Shown here piece by piece: positions 1-11,145 of a DNA stretch of 64,000 nt. The DNA lies in assembly GCA_012184525.1 (NCBI GenBank), contig WOFQ01000015.1:372001-436000 (forward strand). Reading direction: 5' to 3'. Both the position numbers and the translations under genes were made by a program. Every line of letters begins with the position of its first letter. The first letter of the stretch is position 1. Below the pieces are notes generated by a model, which worked only from the letters and a program-made list of their open reading frames with translations, had not been told where the DNA came from and ran no database searches. The DNA is from Xenoacremonium recifei (Eukaryota; Ascomycota; Sordariomycetes; Hypocreales; Nectriaceae).

Positions 1-1583
1 GGATGGTCGTCGTCGTCGGCGGCGGCGATGTCAGCAGCGCAGCGAGCCCGTGAGCCGTATCAGTCACCGTCGTCGTAGTCGCGGGGCCATGAGCGGAAGC
101 GCACACATGGGCATCGAAGTCGAACCGGGCAGCCTCCGGCTCGAAACGCAGCGCAGGCAGACTGACAGGCGCGCAGAAGACGGGGAGGGGCGGAGGATCT
201 TTAATAAGAACGGTGGTGGTGCTGGTGCTGCTTATGCGGCCGGCAGCGGCTACAGACCGGGGCGGCGACGAGAATACGAGGCTGAGCTGGACGCGGGACC
301 GGCGGTTGAAGCATGCGGGCGGGCGCTGGAGAGCAGGACTCGGGTCCTCGTCGGCGTTGCGGCGAAGGAGGCCTGCGGAAGACTGCGGCTGGGACCTGGC
401 TTGCCTCGTCGTCGTCGTCGTGATGTCGTATTGTCGCGGTATGGCGGCGGCCAGCCCCCCCGCGAGTGAGGCTGTGTTATCGCGGGCGTCTGGCTGGTGG
501 AGGCCGACTAATACGGAGAGCTGTGCGGGAGCTTGGCGAGAGCGAGAGTCAAGCAATGCGAGTCCAAGCTGGTGGTGGCTGTCGAGTGCGATGCGATGGT
601 GAGAGCCGAAAGTGATGCAGATGGATGGCTTGTCCAAGATAAGATGGATGACAAGGCACCACGTAAGTAACACGCCGTTGGAGGCCGTCAGGTTGGGATG
701 GGATGGACCCTTGCCCTTCAGAAGGAAGGAACGTCCCGACGCTGACGTTGTCGCCCTCGCCCAGGCCCTCGCCCAGCCCAGCGGAGGCTCGACAACTGAA
801 ACGCACAGGGGCCGCTAGGTGGTCAACGCGCTGTGGCCCGCTGTGGCCCGCTGTGGCTTTAGGGGAGTGACGTGCCCCCAAGCCGCTACCGAGACGGGGG
901 CTGGGCCGCTAACCCTCGCTAGCTTTGCACTGCTGCGGGGGGGCCGTTAGGTCTTCGATCCAGGCGTCCGTCGAGGCGTTTTCTATTTTCTGCGCTCTGC
1001 TCTGGGCTTTCATCTCGCAGACGGTAAGGCTGATGAAACAACTGTGGCGCACACCCTTCAGCGGATGGCGTTCGATAGCGCTCGTAGCTGAAGATACAAA
1101 GTACCGAGGGTGTGGGAGGAGGGCATCACAAATCTCGATTATCGAAGAAAAGAGCCTATCCAGGTTGCATCTCGCGTAACGGCGTAAGCATAAGTGCCTG
1201 GCTGTCGCTTCTCTGTAGGATCTACTTAACCGAGCCCCCTATTCTCGTGAAGATCATAGGATTTTCTACAATGATCCTCGAATCTCCTAATTGTAGAACC
1301 TGTGCGCTCTTGCATGTCAAGGTGTCTAACTAAACTGTGCGAATCATGGTCCTCGATTTCGTAGCCCGATATGAAGAAGAGGATGCTATCCCATTGCTCG
1401 TGACAAGCGACCCTTCTCATGGCTAATGGCCCGACCTTTCTATCTCGTCATATGGCTCGTATCTTGCCCTCAACAAGCTCTCTATAATCTCTTCTCGTTC
1501 TCGTCTATACTGCTTCGAACTCGCGCTTGATAGCAATACTTGGAACTGCCCAAAACACCATCGCATGAACGTAGACGCAACGC
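1..1583. other. Gene-free left margin
   Basis: No convincing gene is visible. The first 900 bases are GC-rich with short GTC/GGC runs, and positions 831-857 carry two and a half copies of a 10-bp unit (ctgtggcccg). Open frames here are short, repetitive and do not resemble proteins. The last 500 bases are less GC-rich and probably hold the 3' UTR of the minus-strand gene that ends at 1584. The first part may be the promoter of a gene lying to the left of the window. Confidence 0.5.
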
Positions 1584-3667
1584 TCACCGTCTCTTCTTCG
1601 CCTTGCCCGTCTCCGCACCAGTCGTCTTCCCCTCCACCTTGTCCACCTCCTCCTTGGCCTCAATCGCCTTCGCCTTCTCCTCCTCCTTCGCCTCAGGCTC
1701 GTCCTCGCCGCCCTGACCGAACTCGTTGACACGCGAGTAGTCAATGCGGTACGCCCAGCGCTGGTAAAGGTAGATGAAGAAGATGATGTCGTCGCGGAAA
1801 GTCGACAGCCGGTGCAGGAACGGCATCTTGATGGTGAAGGCGAACAGGTCGTCGATGAAAGTGTTCAGGAACTTGTACATCATCGCCTTGGCAGGCATGT
1901 GCGCCACGCTCTTGAGTCGGTAGTTGATGTACAGCGAAGGCACCATCATGAGGAAGCCGTATGCGTAGACCGAGCCCACCAGCGTCGTGATGATGTACGA
2001 GTACCACGACTTGTGGGTGTCGTAGACGAGGGAGTAGATGCCGTAAGCAATGAGCAGCGGCACGCCCGCAATGTACATGTACTTGAAGGCCACCTCGTCG
2101 TATTCCTTGGTCTTCTCCTCCGTCTCCGTCAACTTGTGCTTGTCCTCAAAGACAACAGTCCAGGGCAACCAGGAGCCAGGGTCGCTGGGCCGCACGCGGA
2201 CGTTGACAACGGTCGTGATCTTCCAGAACTCGATAACAATGCCAACAACCTGGGTGCCCAGAATCATCCAGCTGGTATTCTGCGAGTTGTCCAGAAGGTA
2301 CAGGAAGATTATGGTCTGCATGAAGACGTTGGCCAGGATGGACCGCACCGAGATGCCGACGTTGTCCTTCTTCTTGCGGTAGTGGGCAATGTCGGAACCA
2401 AAGGCCAGTGTCTCGAGAATCATATGAGCGATACTAACGACGATGGTGATGCCGAGCAGGATAGGGTTGGTGTCGATGAAAACCTCCTTAATCATCTCGA
2501 TCTCGGTTCCGTCACCACCGCCGGGGAGAGCCGCGCCGTGAGCGTGCTGGCGGGCTGCCTCCTTCGAACTGGCCTCGAGGTTGGACATGATCTGGAACTG
2601 CCAGCTGGCTAGGTTCTTCAAGTCAATGCGCAGCGGAAGCTCCTTGACAGTCTCGTTCAAGACGGTCATGTGGCTCGTAAGCTGCCAGAAGGTGTTGACG
2701 AATAGGACGGGGTCTACGACGGTTAGTTCAGTCTGTCTAGATGGAGCATTTGGAGTCAGATCACATACAGTACCAGCCGTTCTCGCCAGTCCCATCACGC
2801 GCGCCGGTGGCCTCGAGGTGGAGGAACTGTCGAGCAGCCGGAGCAACCTGAGCAAAGTTCTGCACTCCCATGGCGGGGACGAAGGAGAAGCTCGCGTTGG
2901 GATGGTACATGTTGGCGATGATGGGTCCGGTAGGCTCCTCTTCGACCGGCTCAGCGCCATCAGGTTCAGGGGTATTATCCAGCAGGTTTCGGGTCTTTGC
3001 GACCTTCTTCTTGGGCAGATACTGCGTCAGAGGCCATGCGAAATGGTATGCCTTGGCGGGGTCGAAACCGGGCTGCTTGGGGTCCAGCTTGCTGCCCGGC
3101 AGACCAACGTAGAAATGGCCCCAGAGGGTGCCGTTCCTCTGGACTGCTGGGGGCACCTTGAAGGTTGTCTCCACGACACGGTGGTCGGAGTAGTTGTTCA
3201 GATGGAAGTCCTTCTCCTGCAGCACGAGGTATTCCGCGGGCACGTCGGGGATCGGGACGGGGTTGAACGACGGCGAGAGGGTGACGATGATGTCGACGTG
3301 GCTGTCCTGCGCCCAGATGGGGGCAATCTTCTTGGGGATCGCGCTGTACGTGGCGCCCTCGTTGAGCGTATCCGGGCGGAACTCGAACGGCGGGATGTCG
3401 TCGAGGTTGCTGGCGACTTTAATGGCCTCGCCGGTCTTGGGGTGGTTCATGACGACTCCAGTCTGCTCCTTTCGCGTGGCATAGCTGACGGCCATGTTGA
3501 TGCCCAGGTAGGCGGCGCCAATGAGGAGCAGCTTGTTCATGCCGAAGCCCTGTGCGAAGTTAGCGATGGATGTCGGAACCGCCTGTGCGCAAATCGCGAC
3601 TTACACCTCCTCCTCCTCCTTGCTGTTGCGGCTGCTGGCCCGCAGGCGCGGCAGCTGTGTCAGCCAT
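1584..3667 (-). CDS. CLPTM1-family transmembrane protein
   Basis: Three exons, complement(1584..2713, 2769..3549, 3605..3667), give 657 aa. The short first exon encodes a Gln/Gly-rich leader starting MADTAAAP. Its intron has donor GTAAGT and a CTAAC branch with CAG acceptor; the second intron has donor GTATGT and acceptor TAG, joining GWY to YPVLFVNTFW. The protein has a large extramembrane N-terminal domain with an NGTLWGHFYVG motif. The later MILGTQVVGIVIEFWK, RWAYRID and neighbouring hydrophobic helices are typical of CLPTM1 (cleft lip and palate transmembrane protein 1). The C-tail is highly charged (Glu/Lys). Human CLPTM1 and CLPTM1L are ER proteins, involved respectively in receptor trafficking and in glycolipid scrambling. 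The fungal role is not established, so an ER membrane location is inferred. The length fits the family and the gene looks intact. Confidence 0.93.
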
Positions 3668-4154
3668 CGCGACGGTTGCTTGTGGTGTTGGATCTGGGAA
3701 TAGATCTCCAAGGGCAGACCGGATCGAGCGAGAGAGCGGCCTCGATTCTCGGACGTTGGTGGTTGAAGCTAGCCGACGTGATGGCAAGATGGCCTCTTCG
3801 GGCATGTCGCTGGAAGCACCGAAACGGAGCCCACTATCGGCTCGCCTCATGGGCGGCTAGGGCACATCGGGATTAGCGCAAACATGTGCGAGAGTGGGCG
3901 AATCAGCACTGAGTGGCATAGCACGTCCAGGCGGTGTCTTTAGCTGCCCCTCCACTGGAGATCGCGATTTCAGCACTCAATCACCGCCATCTTCCGGCTT
4001 GAACACTTTCATAGGGGCAAGATTCTCGGCCACACATACATGACTATTTATTATTGTGTATCCAAGATCTGATCTATATGGATCTAATCTAAAACTCATC
4101 GCATACTACAGGCCCTAGCAAGTTGTTCTAACATTGGTTACACTTCGACTCCAT
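3668..4154. other. Spacer between two minus-strand genes
   Basis: This 487-bp stretch holds the upstream region of the CLPTM1 gene (right next to 3667) and the 3' flank of the RTA1 gene. The half near 4020-4140 is AT-rich. No further gene is visible. Confidence 0.5.
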
Positions 4155-5292
4155 TTACGCACTATCTGGGTAGGCTCGAAGTGTCGTATCATCTTCCAAA
4201 GAGGATCTGCGAGTCTCGTCATTTCGGGACATTTCGATAGATTCCTCAGGTCTCTCGGAGTCTACCTGCTTTGAACTCTTCCCGGTCTCATCTGCGAAAG
4301 CAATTCCAGGATGTCCAAGGTTCAGCAGTATAACCGCTACGCACATTACGCTGAGACAAGTTAGCAAGTGCTTGTGTGAAAATATCAAGGCAGACCAACC
4401 ATGATTCAAGACCAATGAAGAGACCCTCGTCACGGAATATCTTGCTAAAGTATCCCTGCCCAAGCTCTGCGATTCGGTAACAACACCGGACGAAAATTAG
4501 GGCTGTTGACAGGAATAGGAGAAGCAGAAAACGTGGCATCCTTTTTGTAAAGATTTGTTGAGTCTTCCATAATCCAGCCCGGTGGATGTAATCGATGAAG
4601 AGAACAGTGAATAGCCCAAGAGTGATGACCTGGAAGATGAGCCCAGCCAGGGAGATGTGTTCGCCGACCTTGATTGCAGCACGATCGGAACCTGTGCAGG
4701 ACAGTGCACCTCCCACCGCCTGTAGAACCAACGATATTATATCACATGGGATGAAGAAGTAATAGAAAATTTTCGGCTTTATTCGGGAGATGGATGGGTC
4801 AACAAAGTTGATGCTGTGAATCATGTCAGCCAGTGTTAGGATATTACGGTATGTGGAAGCATACACTTGTGAGAGCAAGACATAGATAGCTGAGCAGTAG
4901 AAGACCGGAGCAACTGTAATGCAGACTACAGCAAAGGTATCAGCAATCCTATATCTCTTAATATCGGGATAGCTAAATTGCGTACTGATTTGCATGAGGA
5001 ACCCGTTGAAATCGAAAGGGTCGCCGTGGATGATCAGTCGACCAACGTAGCCGATGATCTCGAGGATACACCCGCTGACGACACATGCTGCATAGCCCCA
5101 TGTCTTGAAGTGCCACCCTTGGACGACGTGAACCAGTAGACAGGTACCGAAGACGGCGATGAAAATGCTGTTTGCCGCGGTGTTGGGCTGATACCGTAAA
5201 AGGCTCCAGTCCAGTTCGCAGACATCGAGGGTGCAGTTGGCCTGGGGGCCGAAGGCGATGAGCCCGTCTGGGAGCTGCTGTGATTTATACAT
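4155..5292 (-). CDS. RTA1-like seven-transmembrane protein
   Basis: Three exons, complement(4155..4350, 4400..4925, 4986..5292), give 342 aa. Intron 1 (60 bp, donor GTACGC, acceptor TAG) joins GFLMQI to ICITVAPVFYCSAIYVLL. Intron 2 (49 bp) must use a weaker GTTGGT donor to join GLFIGLES to CVMCVAVILLNLGHPG. RTA1-family hallmarks are visible: APxFxxAxIYxxL, the RCCYRIAELGQG segment, and the terminal LLNxxHPG followed by a Ser/Glu-rich cytoplasmic tail. Yeast members (Rta1, Rsb1) are linked to drug or sphingoid-base resistance and lipid translocation at the plasma membrane. The substrate of this one cannot be read from sequence. The N-terminal region before the first helix has two cysteines (NCTLDVCELDW), as is common in fungal paralogues. 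Confidence 0.9.
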
Positions 5293-5890
5293 GCCGTATG
5301 AGACAGGATTACCTCTGCGGGAGGATTCACTCTAGGATGCTAAAACAGCGGGCTCTCGGTCTATATAAGATGCATGGATTTCCCGATCTCAAGATCTCGG
5401 TCAGGAGAGACGGAGAATCATGCCAATGTGCCCCCACTAACACGAAGCACCGTACGGTTGGGGATGGCATTGGCCGGAGCCAAGCGGAAGGATCATAATA
5501 CCGATACGGGAGCTAACACGGCCGTGTGATGGCTGTGTTGGAAAGCCCAAGAAATGGGTAGATTGCCGTTCCGGCTCCGTCCCTGGGCATGAGACCCGCG
5601 GAGGCCGCAGGGCTTTACTCTGTATGTGGTGACGTGCGGCCGGAGGTCCGGCCTAATATCGACGCCGATCGGTGCTCGAGACGGAGCTGGCTCCGGATAG
5701 GCAACGGGAATTACAAGGCAAACTACATGCTAACGTATGTCTTTTCTTCTCATATTGAGATTATAAAAGGCGAGACGGTTCTTGATAGACTAGTGTGGAG
5801 GATTTAGAGTTGTAATATAGTGCTTACAGTGATTGGTTTTCTGCCCCTTATATTTCGACGCAGCATCGTCTTGTTCGACCGCCAAGCAAA
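5293..5890. promoter_or_regulatory. Divergent promoter, RTA1-like / OYE-like genes
   Basis: This 598-bp spacer lies between two start codons pointing away from each other. A TATATA core at 5362-5367 sits about 70 bp ahead of the RTA1 start. TATAAAAG at 5762-5769 sits about 125 bp ahead of the start at 5891. Both are plausible TATA boxes by position. No other feature is seen. Confidence 0.5.
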
Positions 5891-7165
5891 ATGACGGCCG
5901 GGGCCTTCGACCCATTGTTGTTGCCCAACGGAACATGGCTGAAGAACCGCATTGCCAAGGCGGCCATGGAGGAGAAGTTGGCTGATGTACATAGGCATAA
6001 CCAACCGTCCTCACAGTTGATTCGCCTGTACAAGACATGGGGAGCTGGCGGTGCGGGATTGATTCTAAGTGGCCATATCATGATTGACCCATACGCATTG
6101 GCCTGCCCAGGCGACCTGCTCCTAGCAGAGGATGCCAGATCCCTCGATGAGCCTCGCTGGCGGGAGTTAATTCAAGAAACAAAGAGGGACGGAGCGCAGT
6201 TTTGGCTCCAGATCAACCATCCGGGACGCCAGATCAGGAAGGGCACAGGCCTGCCTGTTTACGCCCCCTCTGCTGTTAAGATGCAGATGGGTGCGTTCAG
6301 CAACATGTTCGAGACACCCATAGCGATGGCCGAGGACCAAATCCAAGATGTCATTCGTCGCTTTGCATGGACAGCGAAGAAAGCTGAAGAGCTTGGGGCG
6401 GACGGAGTCGAGATTCATGGCGCTCACGGCTACTTGATATCACAGTTCCTTTCACCTCTTTCGAACCGACGGACCGACCGCTGGGGAGGGTCTAGGGAGA
6501 ATCGAGCGCGGCTGTTGTTTGAAGTTGTCCAGGCTGTTCGCGCAATTGTCTCTGACAAGTTTGGAGTCGGGGTCAAGATCAACACGGCCGATTTCCAGAG
6601 GGGCGGCTTTGAGGTGGATGACTTGTTCTGGGTGATCGAACAGCTAAATAAGCACAATCTTGATTTTGTCGAGATCTCGGGTGGCAGCTTTGAAGCTGCC
6701 GTCATGGCAACCGGCGTCGCAGACACCAAGAGCAGCAGCACAGCTCAGCGCGAGGCATACTTCCTAGACGTTGCAACCCAGCTCAAGGACATCACCCAAC
6801 TACCCGTCATCGTCACAGGCGGGATCTCCCGCAGAGCCGTCCTCGACCAAGTCGTGCACTCCAGCGACCGCTTCATAGCCGGAATCGGAACGGCGCTGGG
6901 GTTGGTGCCTGACTTGCCCAAGCGCTGGCAGCGCGGCGAAGATCCCGCTCCTCCCGTGCCGCGCAGCTGGATCTTGCTGCCGCAGGCGTTGACGGCGATT
7001 GCGAAGACGTCGGGGGTGCAGCTGTGCTTGCATTTGATAGGTAGGGGATGGAGCCCGTGGGTTGATGTGTGGCCGGCGCTGGGGTTGGTGTGGATGTGGG
7101 TGGTTGAGGCTGGGCAGCTTAGGACGTATAAGCGCTGGATCCATCAATTAGAGAAGTTGGAGTAG
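5891..7165 (+). CDS. Old Yellow Enzyme-family FMN oxidoreductase
   Basis: Single exon, 424 aa. It is a TIM-barrel flavin enzyme of the NADH:flavin oxidoreductase / OYE family. Visible motifs are the N-terminal LPNGTWLKNRIAKAAM strand, QINHPGRQ (about residues 108-114), the substrate-binding pair in HGAHGYLISQFLSP (His176 and His179), GGSRENRARLLFEVV (about 199-213), VKIN, the FVEISGGSFE strand and VIVTGGI near the phosphate site. Such enzymes reduce activated C=C bonds of enones with NAD(P)H. Fungal paralogues serve detoxification or secondary metabolism, and the substrate here is unknown. The C-terminal 60 residues form an unusual hydrophobic Trp-rich tail (residues about 366-415) that may touch membranes. 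ATG at 5891 gives the expected family N-terminus. Confidence 0.93.
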   Translation: MTAGAFDPLLLPNGTWLKNRIAKAAMEEKLADVHRHNQPSSQLIRLYKTWGAGGAGLILSGHIMIDPYALACPGDLLLAEDARSLDEPRWRELIQETKRDGAQFWLQINHPGRQIRKGTGLPVYAPSAVKMQMGAFSNMFETPIAMAEDQIQDVIRRFAWTAKKAEELGADGVEIHGAHGYLISQFLSPLSNRRTDRWGGSRENRARLLFEVVQAVRAIVSDKFGVGVKINTADFQRGGFEVDDLFWVIEQLNKHNLDFVEISGGSFEAAVMATGVADTKSSSTAQREAYFLDVATQLKDITQLPVIVTGGISRRAVLDQVVHSSDRFIAGIGTALGLVPDLPKRWQRGEDPAPPVPRSWILLPQALTAIAKTSGVQLCLHLIGRGWSPWVDVWPALGLVWMWVVEAGQLRTYKRWIHQLEKLE

Positions 7166-8012
7166 CGATTGGATTAATGATCATGAAGACATTTGACGAT
7201 GAGAATAATCGACCAATGGAGTGCATGTCTGGCGGAATGTTGGATGTAATGTCAGCATTCTGGAGAACGAACTGTGAAGGACGTCAAGCTGCATAACGGG
7301 CAGCAAGAGCGCTATAACGGATCCAGCAGCGCTTGGGCCGCCATGCCTCAATCCATCCACACCCATCATCCTCTTCTCTCATGGCTTGAGGAGAAAACAT
7401 GACATGACATTACACATCCAATGGCATCCCGCCTTCCTCACCGTGTCCCCCGCGGTTCCTGTCCAGCTGACCCCTGGGACTAACGGCCAGCCAGTCGGTG
7501 AGCAGCCACAGGGAGCATTTATTGTGATGCTATTGGGTGCCTGGGCCAGCAGTGACGCTCCCATGCGGGAAAAGGTACGTACTCGCCCGCTCGAAACTCT
7601 GACCGTCTTCAGCGATAAAGGCGATAAAGCTCCGATGGTCGCTGGGCTGGGCTGGGGCATTCCTTGAAGTCAACGTCCCGGATTCTCAACTTTACTCTCT
7701 CTTCCTCTCTCGCTTCGTTTGAGCATCAATCTTCCTTAGTCATCTGTCCGTCTCACAGTGTTACCGGAATCCTTCACCGTCCGTCACGCGGCCGCCCGTC
7801 ATTAGTGTTTGAGCCCTTGCCACTATCCAGTTCCCAACGCCACTATATATACTGGCGACTTCCACCTTTGTCCATACCAACACCTTGAGATCAACACCAG
7901 GCCGGAGTTCTGCTGGAGTATCATAATCAATTGCTATCATACCTCTTTCTTCTATTACTAGACGCTGTCTCTCACACTTCTCTCACGCTCTCCGTCCCGC
8001 GCTGCATCCATC
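7166..8012. promoter_or_regulatory. Intergenic region with TATA box for the LOG gene
   Basis: This 847-bp spacer lies between two plus-strand genes. TATATATA at 7844-7851 lies about 165 bp ahead of the start at 8013 and is followed by a pyrimidine-rich leader, the usual picture for a fungal core promoter. The first 200 bp are presumably the 3' UTR of the oxidoreductase. No gene is visible inside. Confidence 0.45.
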
Positions 8013-8859
8013 ATGACTGCAGAGAACCCCGCCACCAACGGCAGCGCCACCAATGGCCACCCCCGAACCAAAGTCTGTGTGTACTGCGGTGCAAGTGCTG
8101 GAGGAAGTCCAGCCCATCTTGAGGCTGCCCGAGAACTTGGAAAGCTCATGGCGGAAAACAACATCGATCTAGGTGAGTCATACGCAGGAGGGGGACTTTG
8201 GACATCGCCATGCCGGTGTAGGTCGGAGCCGGCCGAGAGCGCCCTGCTGGTCCCCTGACATCCCCTGTAACAACCGTATATCCTTCACAGAACCCCGAAG
8301 CTGACAGCATCTCGCAGTCTACGGCGGCGGCACCGTTGGCCTCATGGGCGAGGTGGCCAAGACGCTCTGCGCCATCAACGGCCCCGACGCCGTCCACGGC
8401 ATCATCCCCGAGGCCCTCGTCAAGTACGAGCGCGACGGCACGTACCAGACGGTCAACAGCAACAACCAGGTCGTCCCCGACGAGGCCGTCTACGGCCGCA
8501 CCACCGTCGTCCCCGACATGCACACCCGCAAGAAGCTCATGGCCGAGGAGGTCTTCGCCGGCGGGCCCGGCAGCGGCTTCATCGGCCTGAGCGGCGGCTA
8601 CGGCACCATGGAGGAGATCTTCGAGACCACCACCTGGAACCAGCTGGGCATCCACTCCAAGGGCATCGTGCTGCTGAACGTCGAGGGGTACTGGGACGGC
8701 ATCGTGCAGTGGGTTGAGAAGGCGGCCGCGGAGGGCTTCATCAAGCCGGGCAACAAGGACATTCTCGTGACTTGCGAGACGCCCGCCGCGGCCATCCAGG
8801 CTCTGCGCGACTACAAGGTGTCAGAAGGCATCTTCAAGCTGCAGTGGGGGAAGCAGTAG
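8013..8859 (+). CDS. LOG-family nucleoside monophosphate phosphoribohydrolase
   Basis: Two exons, 8013..8172 and 8318..8859, give 233 aa. The 145-bp intron (donor GTGAGT, acceptor CAG, phase 1) joins NNIDL to VYGGGTVGLMG. The Rossmann-like LOG / 'lysine decarboxylase-like' fold shows VCVYCGAS at the N-terminus, YGGGTVGLMG (about 55-64), the DMHTRK signature (121-126) and the nucleotide-binding SGGYGTMEE (145-153). The family consensus is PGGxGTxxE, so Ser145 replaces the usual Pro. LOG enzymes release free cytokinin bases or adenine from riboside 5'-monophosphates. Many were misannotated as lysine decarboxylases. Whether this one makes cytokinin or salvages purines is not shown. Length and catalytic Arg/Glu are normal. 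Confidence 0.93.
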
Positions 8860-9336
8860 ACAACAGCGTGTTTGCTTGCTCGGCTTTGTTTGCTTTGCAC
8901 AGGCGCAGAGGGGATCATGCGGGGGGGACAAGACGGTGGGCAAACGGGGGTTTGGCGTTGCTGCATTTTCACTCTCATCATCATCTCTCATGGCGTTGGT
9001 TTGCTGAGTTTGCCTCTCTCCGCTTCGTCATCGCGGTTCCATCGTTACAGGGCAGTCGGAGGGACAACCCATAGACGGTCGGCCAAAAACGCAACACATA
9101 CCATACAGTTCGAGTTAGACAAAAATCACACATGACACTCCATCTTGAAAGTTGTTCCAGACCCGTGATGGACGGACTGCCCGTGCAGCCCGCCTGGTCG
9201 TCGTGCTTCGTTGACGTAGTAGTAATGGTACATGATCTAGCTGAACCCATCTTCCCCCGACGCCGCGAGTGTGCTTTGCTTGCCTTGCTTTGCCCTGCCT
9301 TGCCCTGTCTCTATTATTGTTTCGCCCCTCTGCCCT
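8860..9336. other. Convergent 3' spacer
   Basis: This stretch lies between the stop codons of the LOG gene and the proteasome gene, which face each other. It would hold both 3' UTRs. I see no gene and no repeat larger than a few bases apart from tgccttgctttgccctgccttgccctg near 9279-9305. Confidence 0.5.
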
Positions 9337-10256
9337 CTACAGCTCCTCCACCTCCATCTCGTCCGAGCCGCCTTGGTTATCCGCGACGCTCTCAATCCAC
9401 GACTGGACCTCGAACCCGTCGTACAGCTTGAACGGCTCAAGCACCGGTTTCGCACCCTCGCTCTCCTTCAGCCCCACGACGCCCACCGATGTGTTCTCGA
9501 CCGTCAGCTCCTTGTCTTGCACCAGACTCTCCTTCAGGGCCTTCAGTCCGTGCTTGATCAGCTCCTCGCGGGAGCAGTCGGCGAACTCGTCGATGTTGCG
9601 CTCGAGGTACGTCCGGGCCATCTGGGAGCGCGCGCCGATGGCAAAGGCGAGCATCTCCTCGGTCATGCCCGAGGGCTGGAACTCGAACAGGTGAGGGCCG
9701 CGCTCGTCGACACCGGCGACCAGCAGCCCGACGCCGTACGGCCGCTTGCCGTAGACCTGGGTGTTGATCTGGGCCTTCTCGCCGATCATGTCGACGAGCG
9801 AGCGGAGGGGCATGGCGCGGCCGTAGGTCAGGCGGTGGCCGAGGCACTGCTGCTTCATGAAGTTGGAGAGAACGCGGGCGTCGGAGGTCAGGCCGGCAAT
9901 GGCGATGCCGGTGTGTTCGTCGATGGCGAAGAGCTTCTTCTGGTAGGAGGAGAGTTCCTCGGCGTTGCGCTGGGAAGGGTGGGCGTTAGAGGGGAGAAGG
10001 AGAGGCGGCGAGGAGGCTGGTGGGAGGTACCTTGATTGCGCAGAGGACGGCATGTGTCTTGCTGGCGATGCCGACAACCACGGATCCTTGCTTCACGGCC
10101 TCGGCTGCATATTCGATCTGGAATATTCGGCCCTGGGGCGAGCTGGTACGGCGAGTTAGCAGCAGCTCGAGGCTAGGCTGGGCACAGCTTGGGCATGCTC
10201 GCAGCTGGAGCAACATACAATGTGACGGAATCGTTGTCGTAGTTGTTCCTAAACAT
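9337..10256 (-). CDS. PRE5: 20S proteasome subunit alpha-6
   Basis: Three exons, complement(9337..9969, 10031..10142, 10219..10256), give 260 aa. Introns of 76 and 61 bp have clean GTATGT/CAG and GTACCT/CAG ends. The start MFRNNYDND followed by VTFSPQGRIFQIEYA is the alpha-subunit N-terminal signature, and AVKQGSVVVGIASKTHAVL matches alpha-6 (yeast Pre5, human PSMA1). GARSQMARTYLER and the KHGLKAL helix are also family-typical. As an alpha subunit it belongs to the outer gate ring and has no catalytic threonine. The acidic tail (DEMEVEEL) is normal. The gene is divergent from SER1 with 889 bp between starts. Confidence 0.96.
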
Positions 10257-11145
10257 CGTGTGCGGTGTATTGTGCAGTAGTCGTCGTGATTAGCCAGGGA
10301 GGAATGCCAGAGCCCGCGGTGATGGAGGTTGGGTTGGTGTTGATGGCAGGCGACGTTGACGCTATTACGGGACACGGCCAGGCAGCTCGAGCTTCGTCGC
10401 CTCTGCTGTACCTCAATCCAAGCTGACCAGAGCGGGTTCTGCCGCGGTTCTTCCGGGCCACCGCCTGCCAAAGTGGGGAGCTCTCTTTCAAGGCCTTGCA
10501 AGGATCGGGGATGTTAGTTGACACCCTCATAACGAACAAATTCGCGAAATATGAACAAATGAAATAATAAAATTCCTTGAAAGAGAGACTTTATAGTAAT
10601 TTAGCTGAAGAAAGGACATCAATTTTGAATGAGGAGTCTGAATGAAGGATGCGCCATGCGTTCAGCATCACCCTTTGCTGTCAACAAATAGAAGTAATTC
10701 AGTGAACTAGAGTTATAGGTGAATGGCCCTCGAAACAGTTGACTATAAGCAATAGTATCATTCAGCCTCATACTACGTCCCGTTGCGACATTCTACCACC
10801 TCTTCCCGCCGCTGCCGCCCCTCCGAGGCCGGACCCCAGATTTGCCGACTTAGACGGCTTCACAGTGCGGAGTAAGCCAACGGAAAAAGTCTAGATTTTC
10901 CAGCGAATGACGACCGCAGCAAACTCCAGCTAATGCACTTCTCTTCAATCTCCCCCTCCTGTTTCTGTTGCAGGTGCAGAAGCCTCTAAATCCTTGATCC
11001 TATTCTAGAGTGCTGTTACTTCATCCTTTTACTCATCCGTGCGGCCTTTTCACTTAGTCCGTGAGTCACTGGGCGGCGTCTTATAAGGTTCTCCGGATCC
11101 CTGATCTCACCTCCATTCTCACCCCATCACATAACTTCCATCAAA
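10257..11145. promoter_or_regulatory. Divergent promoter, PRE5 / SER1
   Basis: This 889-bp spacer lies between opposite start codons. The middle (about 10545-10760) is AT-rich. The SER1-proximal end holds a TGAGTCA element and TATAAG at 11082-11087, about 60 bp before the SER1 start. I found no exact GGTGGCAAA proteasome element upstream of PRE5. Confidence 0.5.
11062..11068 (+). promoter_or_regulatory. Gcn4/Cpc1-type site TGAGTCA
   Basis: An exact TGAGTCA lies 77 bp before the SER1 start and 14 bp before its putative TATA box. The sequence is the established binding site of the bZIP amino-acid starvation regulators Gcn4 (yeast) and CPC1/CpcA (filamentous fungi). A serine-biosynthesis gene is an expected target, so general amino-acid control is likely. 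Binding itself is inferred. Confidence 0.65.

Noticed and set aside
2581..3876. 431-codon plus-strand open frame opposite the CLPTM1 gene
   Set aside because: It is antisense to well-conserved coding exons and looks like their shadow.
7386..7667. 93-codon open frames on both strands in the OYE-LOG spacer
   Set aside because: They overlap each other in opposite directions and have no family features or codon bias.
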